Source of the DNA: Streptomyces nymphaeiformis
GTDB taxonomy: Bacteria; Actinomycetota; Actinomycetes; Streptomycetales; Streptomycetaceae
Reading direction: 5' to 3'
Length of the DNA stretch: 64,000 nucleotides
Assembly (NCBI RefSeq): GCF_014203895.1
Contig: NZ_JACHJY010000007.1
Coordinates: 1-64,000, forward strand
The notes under the pieces are model-generated. The model saw nothing but the letters and a program-made list of their open reading frames with translations. It was not told the origin of the DNA and searched no databases. Position 1 is the stretch's first letter. Each line of letters opens with the position of its first letter. This document shows positions 32,687 to 41,369 of this stretch, one piece after another. A program made the translations under genes and the position numbers.

Positions 32687-33642
32687 AGTACACCGCCACC
32701 CCCCGTCACGTGATCTTCGGCTCCGGCGCCGTGGGCACGGCCGTCGCCGAGGCACTGGTGCGCCGAGGGGAGACCGTCCGGATCGTCAACCGGTCCGGCC
32801 GCGCGGACGTCCCCGAGGGCGTCGAGGTCGCCGCCGGCGACGCGGCCGATCCCGCGTTCGCCACCGCCGTCGCCGCCGGCGCGGCCGTCGTCTACCAGGC
32901 GCTCACCCCGCCGTACCACCGCTGGCAGCAGGAGTTCCCCGCGCTCCAGGCCGGCGTGCTGGCGGCGGCCGAGGCGGCCGGCGCCCGCATGGTCTCGATG
33001 GACAACGTCTACAGCTACGGGCCGCCCGGGGGCCGCCCGTTCACCGAGCAGACCCCCGACGCCGCGACCACCCGCAAGGGCCGGCTCCGGGGCCGGATGG
33101 CCCAGGACCTGCTCGCCGCGCACAAGGCCGGGCGGGTGGAGGTGGCGATCGGTCGCGCGTCCGACTACTTCGGGCCGCGCGGCGGTGCCCAGTCCAACCT
33201 CGGCGACCTGGTCTTCCCGGCCCTCCTGGCCGGACGTACCGCCACCGTCCTCGGCGATCCGGACCAGCCGCACACGTACACCTTCATCCCCGACATCGGG
33301 GAGGCGCTCGCCCTCCTCGGCCGCCACCCCGACGCGCCTGGCCGCATCTGGCACCTCCCCAACGACCCGGACACCCGCACCACCCGCGAGCTCGTCGACC
33401 TGGCACACCGCGCCACCGGCCGTCCCGGCGCCGCCCGGCTGCGCCGGATGCCGACGTTCGCGCTCTACGCGATGGGCGCGGTCAACCGCACGGTGCGCGA
33501 ACTGATCGAGATGCAGTACGAGTTCGCCGAGCCCTTCGTCGTCGACTCCAGCCTCGTCCGGGACCGGCTGGGCGCCGTCGCCACCCCGGTCGAAGAGGCG
33601 CTGGAGCAGACAGTGGCGGCCTACCGCGCCCTCGGAAAGTGA
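32683..33642 (+). CDS. NAD-dependent epimerase/dehydratase family protein
   Basis: 319 residues. Short-chain extended Rossmann fold: HVIFGSGAVGTAVAEALVRR gives a GxGxxG variant for NAD(P) binding. DAADPAFATAVAAGAAVVYQ is the second strand and helix. The family's YxxxK is not evident: where it is expected the sequence reads NVYSYGPPGGRPF, with RKGRLRGRMAQDLLAAHKAG further on. That suggests an atypical member (NmrA/atypical SDR-like) acting on a small nucleotide-linked or drug-like substrate. It overlaps the preceding membrane gene by 4 bases and is presumably repressed by the TetR protein. Confidence 0.85.
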   Translation: MKYTATPRHVIFGSGAVGTAVAEALVRRGETVRIVNRSGRADVPEGVEVAAGDAADPAFATAVAAGAAVVYQALTPPYHRWQQEFPALQAGVLAAAEAAGARMVSMDNVYSYGPPGGRPFTEQTPDAATTRKGRLRGRMAQDLLAAHKAGRVEVAIGRASDYFGPRGGAQSNLGDLVFPALLAGRTATVLGDPDQPHTYTFIPDIGEALALLGRHPDAPGRIWHLPNDPDTRTTRELVDLAHRATGRPGAARLRRMPTFALYAMGAVNRTVRELIEMQYEFAEPFVVDSSLVRDRLGAVATPVEEALEQTVAAYRALGK

Positions 33643-33723
33643 GCGCGGGCCCCCATCTCGTGCTGGGTGCCGGTGGCCTGATGCCGCACCAGGTCGTCGG
33701 CCCCGCAGGGCAGCGCCAGGTCA

Positions 33724-35175
33724 CTACACCGTATTGAAGAGGATCTTGTTCTTGCCGGAGAAGAGGGGGTCGGCCCGCGTGAGCTTGGCCTGGACGCTCG
33801 CGCCCAGCACGAGGTCGGCACCGGACGTGATCCTGCCCATCACGGCGGGTTCCGCCAGGTGCACCGTGCCCTCCTTCGGACTTCCGTCCTCCGCGTCGGT
33901 GTTGATGACCGCGCCGCCGAAGACCTCACCCACCCGGTTCTGGAGCACCGCGGCCTCCACAAGGTCCACCGCGCGCCGGTCCGCCGTCTTCCCCTTCCCC
34001 CGCGCCATGTCGCACGGCAGGCACTGCAGCGCTTCGAGCACCCACTTCGGCGGGGCCTGGCCGGCGCACGCGGCGACGCACAGCTCGCCGGCGTACCGGT
34101 CGACCAGTCGTCGCAGCGGGGCCGTGCAGTGGGTGTACGGGGCCGCGATCGCCGCGTGGACCGTGTGGTCCGGGACGTGGTGGTCGCGGAAGGTGGTGTA
34201 CTCCGCCTTGAGCAGCATGGCGGTCGCCTCGCTGAGGAAGGCCATGTGCTTCTGGTCCGCCGGATCGAGGGAGTTGACCAGCGCGGCGTACGAGACGCCG
34301 GGCTTCCAGTCGATGCCCAGGAGCTTCGCGATGTCGTGCACGCGCTGGACCACGTGCTTGTCGGGCTGCTCCTGCTGGGTCCGCAGGATCCCGGTGCCGC
34401 TGTCCAGCATGATCCGGGCCGCGGCCATTCCGGTCATGAGGGAGATCTGCTCGTTCCAGCCCTCCACGGGCAGTGCCGCCACGTAGCTCAGCCGGAACGA
34501 TCCGTCCTCCAGGGTGACCTCCTGGTCCGGCAGGTTCACCGAGATCCCGCCGCGCGCGGCCTCGACGGCCTCCCGCAGCTTGCCGATCTCGCGCAGCAGG
34601 GCGACGGACTCCTCGGCCGTGCCGGCCTCGATGTCCTGTTGGACCGCCGCGTAGTTGAGCTTGGCCTGGCTGCGGACCTTCGCCCGGCTCACGGTCGAGG
34701 CGGTCACGTTGCCGTCGGCGTCGAGGTCGTGCTGCCACAGCAGGGCGGGGACGATTTGGTTCGGAAGCAGGCTGGCCGGTCCCTCGGAGATCGAGGTCGG
34801 GTACAGGGGCGCCTTGAGGTCGGGGAAGTACAGCGTCTCGATCCGGTCGTGGGCCTCGGCGTCCAACGGGCTGCCCGCCCTGACGAAGGCCGCCACGTCG
34901 GCGATGGCGTAGTACACGCGGTACCCGCCCCCTGGCCGTCGCTCCAGGTGCATGGCCTGGTCGAGGTCCTTCGAGGTCGCCGGGTCGATCGTGAACAACG
35001 GCAGGTCGGTGGCGTCCTTTTCGGGCAGCCGGACCTCGGCCTTGGCGGTCTCCGCCGCTTCGAGTACGTGCGCGGGAAACTCCGCAGTGGCCTTCAGCTC
35101 CGCCCGGAGCTGCTGCAGTGCCTTGAGCAGGGGGTCCTGGGCTTCGCGGGACATGTGCATCTGGCGGCGTCGCAT
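33724..35175 (-). CDS. RNB-domain ribonuclease (RNase II/R family)
   Basis: 483 residues from ATG 35175. A short N-terminus, then the RNB catalytic domain: FTIDPATSKDLDQAMHLERR holds the magnesium-binding Asp residues (Asp in TID, DL and LD; the fourth family Asp is Gln, as is usual in actinobacterial members). YYAIADVAAFVRAGSPLDAE, PLYPTSISEGPASLLPNQIV and APYTHCTAPLRRLVDRY follow, all standard. No cold-shock domains precede it and only a short S1-like end follows (GAVINTDAEDGSPKEGTVHL). It would degrade single-stranded RNA 3' to 5'. Stand-alone gene. Confidence 0.92.
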   Translation of the reverse strand: MRRRQMHMSREAQDPLLKALQQLRAELKATAEFPAHVLEAAETAKAEVRLPEKDATDLPLFTIDPATSKDLDQAMHLERRPGGGYRVYYAIADVAAFVRAGSPLDAEAHDRIETLYFPDLKAPLYPTSISEGPASLLPNQIVPALLWQHDLDADGNVTASTVSRAKVRSQAKLNYAAVQQDIEAGTAEESVALLREIGKLREAVEAARGGISVNLPDQEVTLEDGSFRLSYVAALPVEGWNEQISLMTGMAAARIMLDSGTGILRTQQEQPDKHVVQRVHDIAKLLGIDWKPGVSYAALVNSLDPADQKHMAFLSEATAMLLKAEYTTFRDHHVPDHTVHAAIAAPYTHCTAPLRRLVDRYAGELCVAACAGQAPPKWVLEALQCLPCDMARGKGKTADRRAVDLVEAAVLQNRVGEVFGGAVINTDAEDGSPKEGTVHLAEPAVMGRITSGADLVLGASVQAKLTRADPLFSGKNKILFNTV

Positions 35176-35304
35176 GTCCCGAGCGTAGGGCGGCGACCAC
35201 GGAGCGGCGCAGTGAGCGGGTCCGGGCGGGGGAACGGAGCAGTGATCCGAGGGGGCGGGCAGGGGCTTGCCCCTCCCCCGCTACCCGAGCGCCTCGCGGT
35301 CCCG

Positions 35305-35943
35305 TCAACCCTTGGTGACGATCGCCTCGCCGAGTGCCGCGATGGACTCGGCCAGCCGGTCCATCCGCTCCGCGACGGGCTTGCCGCCTTCGGACCGGAG
35401 GGCGACGAACGCGCCGTCGCAGCCGGCCATGCCGAAGGCGGCGAGGGCCTGCGCGATCTTGTCGGGGGTCTCCTCGCCCGCGCTCTCGAAGGACGAGCGG
35501 ATCATGCGGGCCATGTAGGCGCGCCCTTCCTCGCGGACCGCGATCACGGTCTGCAGGGCCTCGGGCGCCTCCGCCGCCTCGCGGCTCATCACGAGGACGA
35601 GCAGGAGGCGCAGGAACTCCTCGCCGTTCTCCATGACGTCGCAGGTACCAGCGGAGCCGCTCGTGGGGGGTGCCGCCCTCGGAGGGTTCCGGTGGGCCTC
35701 GCGCATGGCGTCGAAGAAGGCGTGCGCGCCCTGTTCCATGACGGCCGAGAGCAGCCCGGCCTTGGATTCGAAGTGGTGGTAGAAGGCGCTCTTCGGCAGG
35801 CCGGTCTCTTTGGTGAGCGTCGACATCGACGTTCCCGCGTAGCCGCGTACGGACATCACGCGGGCGGCCGCGTCGAGGATCTCCTGCCGTGACCGGCGGC
35901 CGCGGCGATTGGTGCGTGCTTCCGGCGCGGGCGGCTCGATCAT
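35305..35943 (-). CDS. TetR family regulator of the divergent aromatic-degradation operon, with a locally scrambled segment
   Basis: 212 residues from ATG 35943 (GGAAGG lies 5 bases before it; GTG 35949 is possible). HTH: RQEILDAAARVMSVRGYAGT, SMSTLTKETGLPKSAFYHHF. The C-terminal ligand domain is normal from VMENGEEFLRLLLVLVMS onward. Between them, RAAPPTSGSAGTCD (35638-35679) is not family-like, whereas the next frame over the same bases gives EGGTPHERLRWYLR, the expected TetR helix. Two compensating frameshifts, or assembly errors, would explain this. The gene faces the hydroxylase operon across a 12-bp palindrome and is its likely repressor. Confidence 0.85.
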   Translation of the reverse strand: MIEPPAPEARTNRRGRRSRQEILDAAARVMSVRGYAGTSMSTLTKETGLPKSAFYHHFESKAGLLSAVMEQGAHAFFDAMREAHRNPPRAAPPTSGSAGTCDVMENGEEFLRLLLVLVMSREAAEAPEALQTVIAVREEGRAYMARMIRSSFESAGEETPDKIAQALAAFGMAGCDGAFVALRSEGGKPVAERMDRLAESIAALGEAIVTKG

Positions 35944-35982
35944 CTCCACCTTCCGGGGTGTAGGCGACGCCCGTACGTGCGT

Positions 35983-36061
35983 CTTCGCCCGCCCCCGAGG
36001 CGGGCGAAGCCCGTGCCGACGGCAGGCGAAGGCTGTGCCAGGGATGGGCGAAGCCCATGCC
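35983..36061. repeat. hairpin followed by three tandem 22-bp-period repeats
   Basis: CTTCGCCCGCC (35983-35993) pairs with GGCGGGCGAAG (35999-36009). From 36001 a 17-base unit, consensus GGGCGAAGCCC(G/A)TGCC, occurs at 36001, 36023 and 36045 with exact 22-base spacing; the middle copy is diverged. The two outer copies are short hairpins around GAA. All lie between the TetR gene and its target operon. Confidence 0.65.
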
Positions 36062-36147
36062 TGGGGCCGGTTTCACCCCTGCTCGAAATCCTCGGCCGGA
36101 AGCTCTTGACGGGCTGCGGAGGGGCGCTGCCACCTTCGAAATGTACC

Positions 36148-36159
36148 GACCGATCGGTC
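36148..36159. promoter_or_regulatory. probable TetR operator for the aromatic operon
   Basis: GACCGATCGGTC is a perfect 12-bp palindrome inside TACCGACCGATCGGTCCAAT, 48 bases before the hydroxylase ATG. The ACCGATCGGT core resembles known TetR-type boxes. Confidence 0.65.
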
Positions 36160-36206
36160 CAATACTTCTTCCCTCTGCGTTCGAGCCTGACCCCCGGAGC
36201 CAGCGC

Positions 36207-38474
36207 ATGACCATGAATTACGACGCGGATGTCGCGATTGTCGGGTACGGCCCGACCGGTGTGACCGCCGCGCTCACCCTCGCCCGACACGGCATCTCCG
36301 CCGTCGCCTTCGAACGTGACCGGGACATCTACTCCCGGGCCCGTGCCGTGACGGTCAACGACTGGACGATGCGGATCTTCCAGGACCTCGGCATCGACGA
36401 GCGGATCGACAAGGTGATCGACCCGCAGCGGGCCCTGCGCTGGATGACGTACGACCGCACCGAGATCATGCGGATCGAGCACCCGCCGTCCACCCTCGGC
36501 CGTACCCCGCGCTTCTACAACATCTACCAGCCCACCATGGAGGCCGAGCTGCGCGCGGCGGTCCAGGAGGGGTACGGGGACCTGGTCACCGTCCACTACG
36601 GCGACGAGGTCACCGGCATCGAGCAGGACGCCGACGGCGTCACGATCGCCTCGACCGCCGACGGTGCGCCCCGCACCACCCGCGTGCGGTACGCGATCGG
36701 CGCCGACGGCGGCAGCAGCGCCACCCGCGGCCGGATCGGCTGCACACTGCTCGGCGACACCGACGACGTCACCTGGGTGGTCGTCGACTGTCACGTCAAG
36801 CGCTGGTGGCCCGACCGCGACTTCCTGAGCTTCTGGTCCGACAGGGAGCGCCCGGTCGTCGACATCGCGCTGTCCGCGGGCAACCACCGGTGGGAGATCC
36901 CGCTCAAACCCGACGAGACCCCGGCGGACTACCCGACGAGCGCCGAGATCTGGCCTCTGCTCAAGGCGCTCGGCGTCTCCGAGGACGACGTCGAGATCCA
37001 CCAGCACGCCTTCTACCAGCACCACGTCCGGATGGCCGACACCTTCCGCCGCGGACGGGTCTTCCTGGCCGGTGACGCGGCGCACCTGATGCCGCCGTGG
37101 GCCGGCGCGGGCATGCAGACCGGCATGCGCGACGCCCATGACCTGGGCTGGAAGCTGGCGAAGGTGCTCAAGGGCGAGCTGCCCGAGAGCTGGCTGGACA
37201 CCTATGAGGCGGAGCGGCGGCCCAGTGCCGCCTTCTACACCGGCCTCGCGGTCGGTCTCGGCCGGGTGATCAAGCAGGAGGTCTCCGAGGAGGAGCAGGC
37301 CGCGATGAACGCGGTGCCCGAGAACACGGTCACGCCGTTCGAGCCGCCGCTCACCGCTCCCCCGGTCCTCGCGGGCGGCTGGATGCGCGGCGAGACCGGT
37401 GACGCCAGCGTCGTCGGCCGCATGGTCCCGCAGCCGATCGCCGGCGACACCGCCGGCCGGATGGCCCGCCTGGACGAGCACCTCGGCCACCACTTCGTGC
37501 TGCTCGGCGACGACGTCGACCCGGCGACCCTGCTGTCGGCCGAGGAGAAGGCGGGCTGGGACGCGCTCGGGGCGCACTACCGCGCGGTGCGCCCGAAGAC
37601 CTCGCACACCCAGGGTCCCGACGAGCTGGTCGACCCGGACGAGGTCGTCCTCCCGTGGATGCGCCGGTACGGCGCCCGTGTCATCGCGGTCCGCCCTGAC
37701 CGGTTCGTCGCCGCCGCGGCCCGGCTCCGTACGGCCGCCGCCAGCGGCACCCCCGCCGCCCCCGTACGCGACCTGATCGGCCGTGACGACGTCGAGGCCG
37801 CCTACGCCGTGCAGCAGCGGCTCGCCTCCGAGCGGATCGCGGCCGGTGCCACGGTCGTCGGCCGGAAGATCGGCCTCACCTCGCCGGCCGTGCAGCAGCA
37901 GCTCGGCGTCGACCGGCCCGACTTCGGCTTCCTCTTCGACGACATGGAGTACGCCGAGGGATCGGCCGTGCCGTTCGACGCGGTCCTCCAGCCGCGGGTC
38001 GAGGCCGAGATCGCCTTCGTCCTGGGGGCCGACCTCGCCGAGGGGCCGCTCGACGACGCCCAGGTGCGCGCGGCCGTCTCGTACGCCGTCGCCGCGATCG
38101 AGATCTGCGGCAGCCGGGTGGCCGGCTGGGACATCGGCTTCGGCGACACCGTCGCCGACAACGCCTCGGCCGGCGGCTACGTCCTCGGCACCCGGCGCGT
38201 CCCCCTCACCGACTTCGACCCCGTCGCGGCCGAGATGACCATGACGATCGACGGAGAGACCGTCTCCACCGGCAGCGGCGGCGCCTGCCTCGGCGACCCG
38301 GTCAACGCCGTCGTCTGGCTCGCCCGCCAGGCCCGCGCCCTGGGCGAGCCGCTCCGCGCGGGCCAGGTCGTCCTCTCCGGCGCCCTCGGCCCGATGCGTC
38401 CCGTGACGCCGGGCGCCGCCGTCCACGCCACCGTCACCGGCCTCGGCACGGTGTCGGTCGCCTTCTCCTCGTAA
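36207..38474 (+). CDS. fused FAD-dependent aromatic hydroxylase and 2-keto-4-pentenoate hydratase
   Basis: 755 residues. Residues 1-485 are an MhpA-type flavoprotein monooxygenase: DADVAIVGYGPTGVTAALTL (FAD dinucleotide fold), a DG-type motif in GADGGSSATRGR, and GRVFLAGDAAHLMPPWAGAG (GD motif, about 283-302). From about 490, AARLRTAAASGTP joins directly into an MhpD-type hydratase (VRDLIGRDDVEAAYAVQQRL, GRKIGLTSPAVQQQLGVDRP, EAEIAFVL, a metal-site sequence of the FAH superfamily). It would hydroxylate a 3-(3-hydroxyphenyl)propionate-like phenol, and hydrate the 2-hydroxydienoate formed later in the same route. No ring-cleavage dioxygenase (MhpB) or MhpC is coded nearby. Start ATG 36207 within the operon governed by the divergent TetR. 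Confidence 0.9.
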   Translation: MTMNYDADVAIVGYGPTGVTAALTLARHGISAVAFERDRDIYSRARAVTVNDWTMRIFQDLGIDERIDKVIDPQRALRWMTYDRTEIMRIEHPPSTLGRTPRFYNIYQPTMEAELRAAVQEGYGDLVTVHYGDEVTGIEQDADGVTIASTADGAPRTTRVRYAIGADGGSSATRGRIGCTLLGDTDDVTWVVVDCHVKRWWPDRDFLSFWSDRERPVVDIALSAGNHRWEIPLKPDETPADYPTSAEIWPLLKALGVSEDDVEIHQHAFYQHHVRMADTFRRGRVFLAGDAAHLMPPWAGAGMQTGMRDAHDLGWKLAKVLKGELPESWLDTYEAERRPSAAFYTGLAVGLGRVIKQEVSEEEQAAMNAVPENTVTPFEPPLTAPPVLAGGWMRGETGDASVVGRMVPQPIAGDTAGRMARLDEHLGHHFVLLGDDVDPATLLSAEEKAGWDALGAHYRAVRPKTSHTQGPDELVDPDEVVLPWMRRYGARVIAVRPDRFVAAAARLRTAAASGTPAAPVRDLIGRDDVEAAYAVQQRLASERIAAGATVVGRKIGLTSPAVQQQLGVDRPDFGFLFDDMEYAEGSAVPFDAVLQPRVEAEIAFVLGADLAEGPLDDAQVRAAVSYAVAAIEICGSRVAGWDIGFGDTVADNASAGGYVLGTRRVPLTDFDPVAAEMTMTIDGETVSTGSGGACLGDPVNAVVWLARQARALGEPLRAGQVVLSGALGPMRPVTPGAAVHATVTGLGTVSVAFSS

Positions 38475-38487
38475 GGATGGATCGACG

Positions 38488-39444
38488 ATGAGCAAGACCA
38501 AGGTCGCCGTCATCGGGTCGGGCAACATCGGCACCGACCTGATGTTCAAGATCATGCGCACGGCGCAGCACCTCGAGATGGGGGTCATGGTCGGCATCGA
38601 TCCGGCCTCCGACGGCCTGGCCCGGGCCGCCCGCTTCGGGTTCGAGACCACCGCCGAGGGCGTGGACGGGCTGCTGAAGTCGCCGCGGATCGACGAGATC
38701 GGCATCGTCTTCGACGCCACCTCCGCCGGTGCGCACAGGTACAACGACGCCAGGCTGCGCCCGCTCGGCATCCGCGTGATCGACCTGACGCCGGCCGCGA
38801 TCGGTCCGTACGTCGTCCCGGCGGTCAACCTGGAGGAGCACCTCGACGCGCCGAACGTCAACATGGTCACCTGCGGCGGCCAGGCCACGATCCCGGTCGT
38901 GGCCGCGATCAGCCGGGTCGTCCCCGTGGCGTACGCGGAGATCGTCGCCTCGATCGCCGCCAAGTCCGCGGGCCCCGGCACCCGGGCCAACATCGACGAG
39001 TTCACCGAGACGACCTCCTCGGCGATCGTGCAGGTCGGCGGCGCCGAGCGGGGCAAGGCGATCATCATCCTGAACCCGGCCGAGCCGCCGCTGACGATGC
39101 GCGACACGGTCTTCACCCTGGTCACCCTGCCGGAGGGCGAGGACGGCGAGACCGCGAAGGCGCAGATCGCCGAGTCGGTACGGAAGATGGTCGCCGAGGT
39201 CTCGGCGTACGTCCCCGGCTACCGGATGGTCCAGGACGTCCAGATCACCGCGATCCCCGCCGACCAGCCGGTCGGGACGCTCCTGGCGGAAGGCGCCACC
39301 ACGCGGCCGACCCACCAGGTCTCGGTCTTCCTCAAGGTCGAGGGCGCGGGCATGTACCTCCCGGCGTACGCCGGAAACCTCGACATCATGACCTCGGCCG
39401 CGGTGCGGATGGCCGAGAAGATCGCCGCCGCGAAGGAGGCCTGA
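38488..39444 (+). CDS. mhpF: acetaldehyde dehydrogenase (acylating)
   Basis: 318 residues, the family's usual length. SKTKVAVIGSGNIGTDLMFK is the NAD-binding start; NMVTCGGQATIPVVAAISRV carries the catalytic Cys near residue 130. AGPGTRANIDEFTETTSSAI and GAGMYLPAYAGNLDIMTSAA are conserved. It turns acetaldehyde, NAD and CoA into acetyl-CoA and works in a channelled complex with the aldolase coded next (2 bases between stop and start codon). Follows the fused gene by 13 bases. Confidence 0.95.
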   Translation: MSKTKVAVIGSGNIGTDLMFKIMRTAQHLEMGVMVGIDPASDGLARAARFGFETTAEGVDGLLKSPRIDEIGIVFDATSAGAHRYNDARLRPLGIRVIDLTPAAIGPYVVPAVNLEEHLDAPNVNMVTCGGQATIPVVAAISRVVPVAYAEIVASIAAKSAGPGTRANIDEFTETTSSAIVQVGGAERGKAIIILNPAEPPLTMRDTVFTLVTLPEGEDGETAKAQIAESVRKMVAEVSAYVPGYRMVQDVQITAIPADQPVGTLLAEGATTRPTHQVSVFLKVEGAGMYLPAYAGNLDIMTSAAVRMAEKIAAAKEA

Positions 39445-39445
39445 A

Positions 39446-40466
39446 GTGAGCACCCCCACCCCGAGCACTCCCGTCTTCGTCCAGGACGTCACGCCCCGGG
39501 ACGGCATGCACGCCGTCCGGCACCGCATCACCCCCGACGACGTCAAACGCATCGTCGTGGCCCTGGACGAGGCCGGCGTCGACGCGATCGAGGTCGCCCA
39601 CGGTGACGGCCTCGCCGGCGGCTCGCTCAACTACGGCCCCGGTTCCCACACCGACTGGGAGTGGATCGAGGCCGCCGCCTCGGTCCTGAAGCGCGCCCGC
39701 CTCACCACCCTGCTGCTGCCGGGTGTGGGCACCGTCCACGAGCTGAAGCACGCCTACGACCTCGGCGTCCGCTCGGTGCGGGTGGCCACCCACTGCACCG
39801 AGGCCGACATCTCCGCGCAGCACATCGCCGCCGCCCGCGAGCTCGGCATGGACGTCTCGGGCTTCCTGATGCTCTCCCACATGGCCGAACCCGAACAGCT
39901 CGCGCGGCAGGCCAAGCTGATGGAGTCGTACGGCGCCCGGTGCGTGTACGTCACCGACTCCGGCGGCCGGCTGACGATGAACGACGTCGCCGCCCGGGTG
40001 CGCGCCTACCGCGACGTCCTCGACCCGGCCACCGAGATCGGCATCCACGCCCACGAGAACCTCTCGCTCTCCGTCGCCAACTCGGTGGTCGCCGTCGAGA
40101 ACGGCGTCCGCCGCGTCGACGCCTCGCTCGCCGGTCACGGCGCGGGCAACTGCCCCATCGAGGCGTTCATCGCCGTCGCGAACCTGTCCGGCTTCGAGCA
40201 TCACTGCGACCTCTTCCAGCTGCAGGACGCCGCCGACGACATCGTCCGCCCCCCTGCAGGACCGCCCGGTCCGGGTCGACCGCGAGACCCTCACGCTCGG
40301 GTACGCGGGCGTCTACTCCAGCTTCCTGCGGCACGCGGAGACGGCCGCACAGCGGTACGAGGTCGACGTGCGCGACATCCTGATGGAATGCGGCCGGCGC
40401 CGCCTGGTCGGTGGCCAGGAGGACATGATCGTGGACATCGCCCTCGGCCTCGCGGCCGTCCGCTGA
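39446..40466 (+). pseudogene. mhpE: 4-hydroxy-2-oxovalerate aldolase gene with a single frameshift
   Basis: From GTG 39446 the DRE-TIM metallolyase reads well for 267 codons: VFVQDVTPRDGMHAVRHRIT (metal and substrate site), GVDAIEVAHGDGL, VYVTDSGGRLTMNDV, GIHAHENLSLSVANSVVAVE (HxH metal ligands), ending DAADDIVRP. A run of six C at 40249-40254 then shifts the frame. Reading from the next base restores LQDRPVRVDRETLTLGYAGV, YSSFLRHAETAAQRYEVDVR and MIVDIALGLAAVR to TGA at 40464-40466, the normal end. One base too many explains it. The C-terminal communication domain that binds MhpF would be lost. It could be a sequencing error. Confidence 0.9.
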
Positions 40467-40503
40467 GGTTCCGTCCGCTCCGGGCACGGGAGTGCCCGCC
40501 GGG

Positions 40504-41280
40504 TCAGCCTGGTCGGACCGGTCCGATGGTCAGCGAGTGCACGGTCGGGCCCGCGCAGTGCTCGGTCTTCCACGGCACGAAGAGCGCGGCCGTCCGATCC
40601 GGCGGGTAGATCCGGAGGCCCTCGGCGGGAGAGAGCTTGCACTGCGCCGGGTCGTAACCGCTGATGCCGTTGGCATCGCGCAGTTGGGCTTTCGCCCGTC
40701 CGCCGGGCTGAAGGGTGACCGTGGTGATCGTCCCCGGCTCACGTACGGCGGCGTTGCCGGACTGCACGCCGTTCTGCGCCACGTAGGAGACGCCCGGGTA
40801 GCCGGTCATCGTGCACGGGACGCTGGATTTGTTGGTGAACACCAGGGTCGCGTAGATCGAACCCGCTGCGGGTTCGGGAGTCGTCAGGGCGGCCGAGAGC
40901 CGGCCGGTCGTGCACTCCCCGGCCGGGCGGCTCGCCCCGGTCGACGGGGCGCTCCCGCTCGGCGAGGGCGTGGCCGACGGGGAGCTGCCGCTGCTGGACG
41001 GCGCGGGTGCGGCCGATGGGGAGCTGACGGCACTGGGGGGCGCGGACGTGGCCGACGGCGAGCCGACGGTGCTCGCGGGCGCGGACGCAGCCGGGGGCGG
41101 GGTGTTGGAGGACGAACAGGCCGTCATCGCCAAAGACGCGACGGCAAGGACAGCGGCCGGAAGCGCAGCCCTGTGCTTCCGCCCCCTGAGGGCCGTCCCC
41201 AGCGGCTTCCCACATCGTCCCCGCCCGCGCGGGTCCACTTCGCCCTTGCTGCCGGGCAGGCTTGAACTGGCCACGACCAT
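40504..41280 (-). CDS. DUF4232 lipoprotein
   Basis: 258 residues from ATG 41280. The N-terminus has an Arg/Lys-rich lead, then a hydrophobic segment AALPAAVLAVASLAMTACSS with the lipobox LAMTAC. A 70-residue Ser/Pro/Ala-rich tether follows (SPSATPSPSGSAPSTGASRP). The globular end is DUF4232: CTTGRLSAALTTPEPAAGSI, YATLVFTNKSSVPCTMTGYP, GRAKAQLRDANG, with paired Cys for a disulfide. Such lipoproteins are frequent in Streptomyces; function unknown. It faces the aldolase gene tail to tail. Confidence 0.88.
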   Translation of the reverse strand: MVVASSSLPGSKGEVDPRGRGRCGKPLGTALRGRKHRAALPAAVLAVASLAMTACSSSNTPPPAASAPASTVGSPSATSAPPSAVSSPSAAPAPSSSGSSPSATPSPSGSAPSTGASRPAGECTTGRLSAALTTPEPAAGSIYATLVFTNKSSVPCTMTGYPGVSYVAQNGVQSGNAAVREPGTITTVTLQPGGRAKAQLRDANGISGYDPAQCKLSPAEGLRIYPPDRTAALFVPWKTEHCAGPTVHSLTIGPVRPG

Positions 41281-41369
41281 GCCTTCACCGTACGCCCGCC
41301 CCGGTACTCAGCACCACAGTCCGGACGCGGGCGGCAGGAGGAGCAGGGCCTTCTGCAATTCTGCTTTCC

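Noticed and set aside
35251..35283. GC-rich stretch after the second TetR gene as a terminator
   Set aside because: AGGGGC/GCCCCT arms are separated by only two bases, so a stable hairpin loop is not possible as written.
35940..39125. A 1,061-codon minus-strand frame across the hydroxylase operon
   Set aside because: Antisense to two well-supported enzymes; product is Asp/Arg/Gly-rich with no motif.
40258..40609. Continuation of the aldolase frame past the C tract to 40609
   Set aside because: Gives Pro/Arg/Gly-rich sequence that runs antisense into the DUF4232 gene; the normal aldolase end lies in the next frame.
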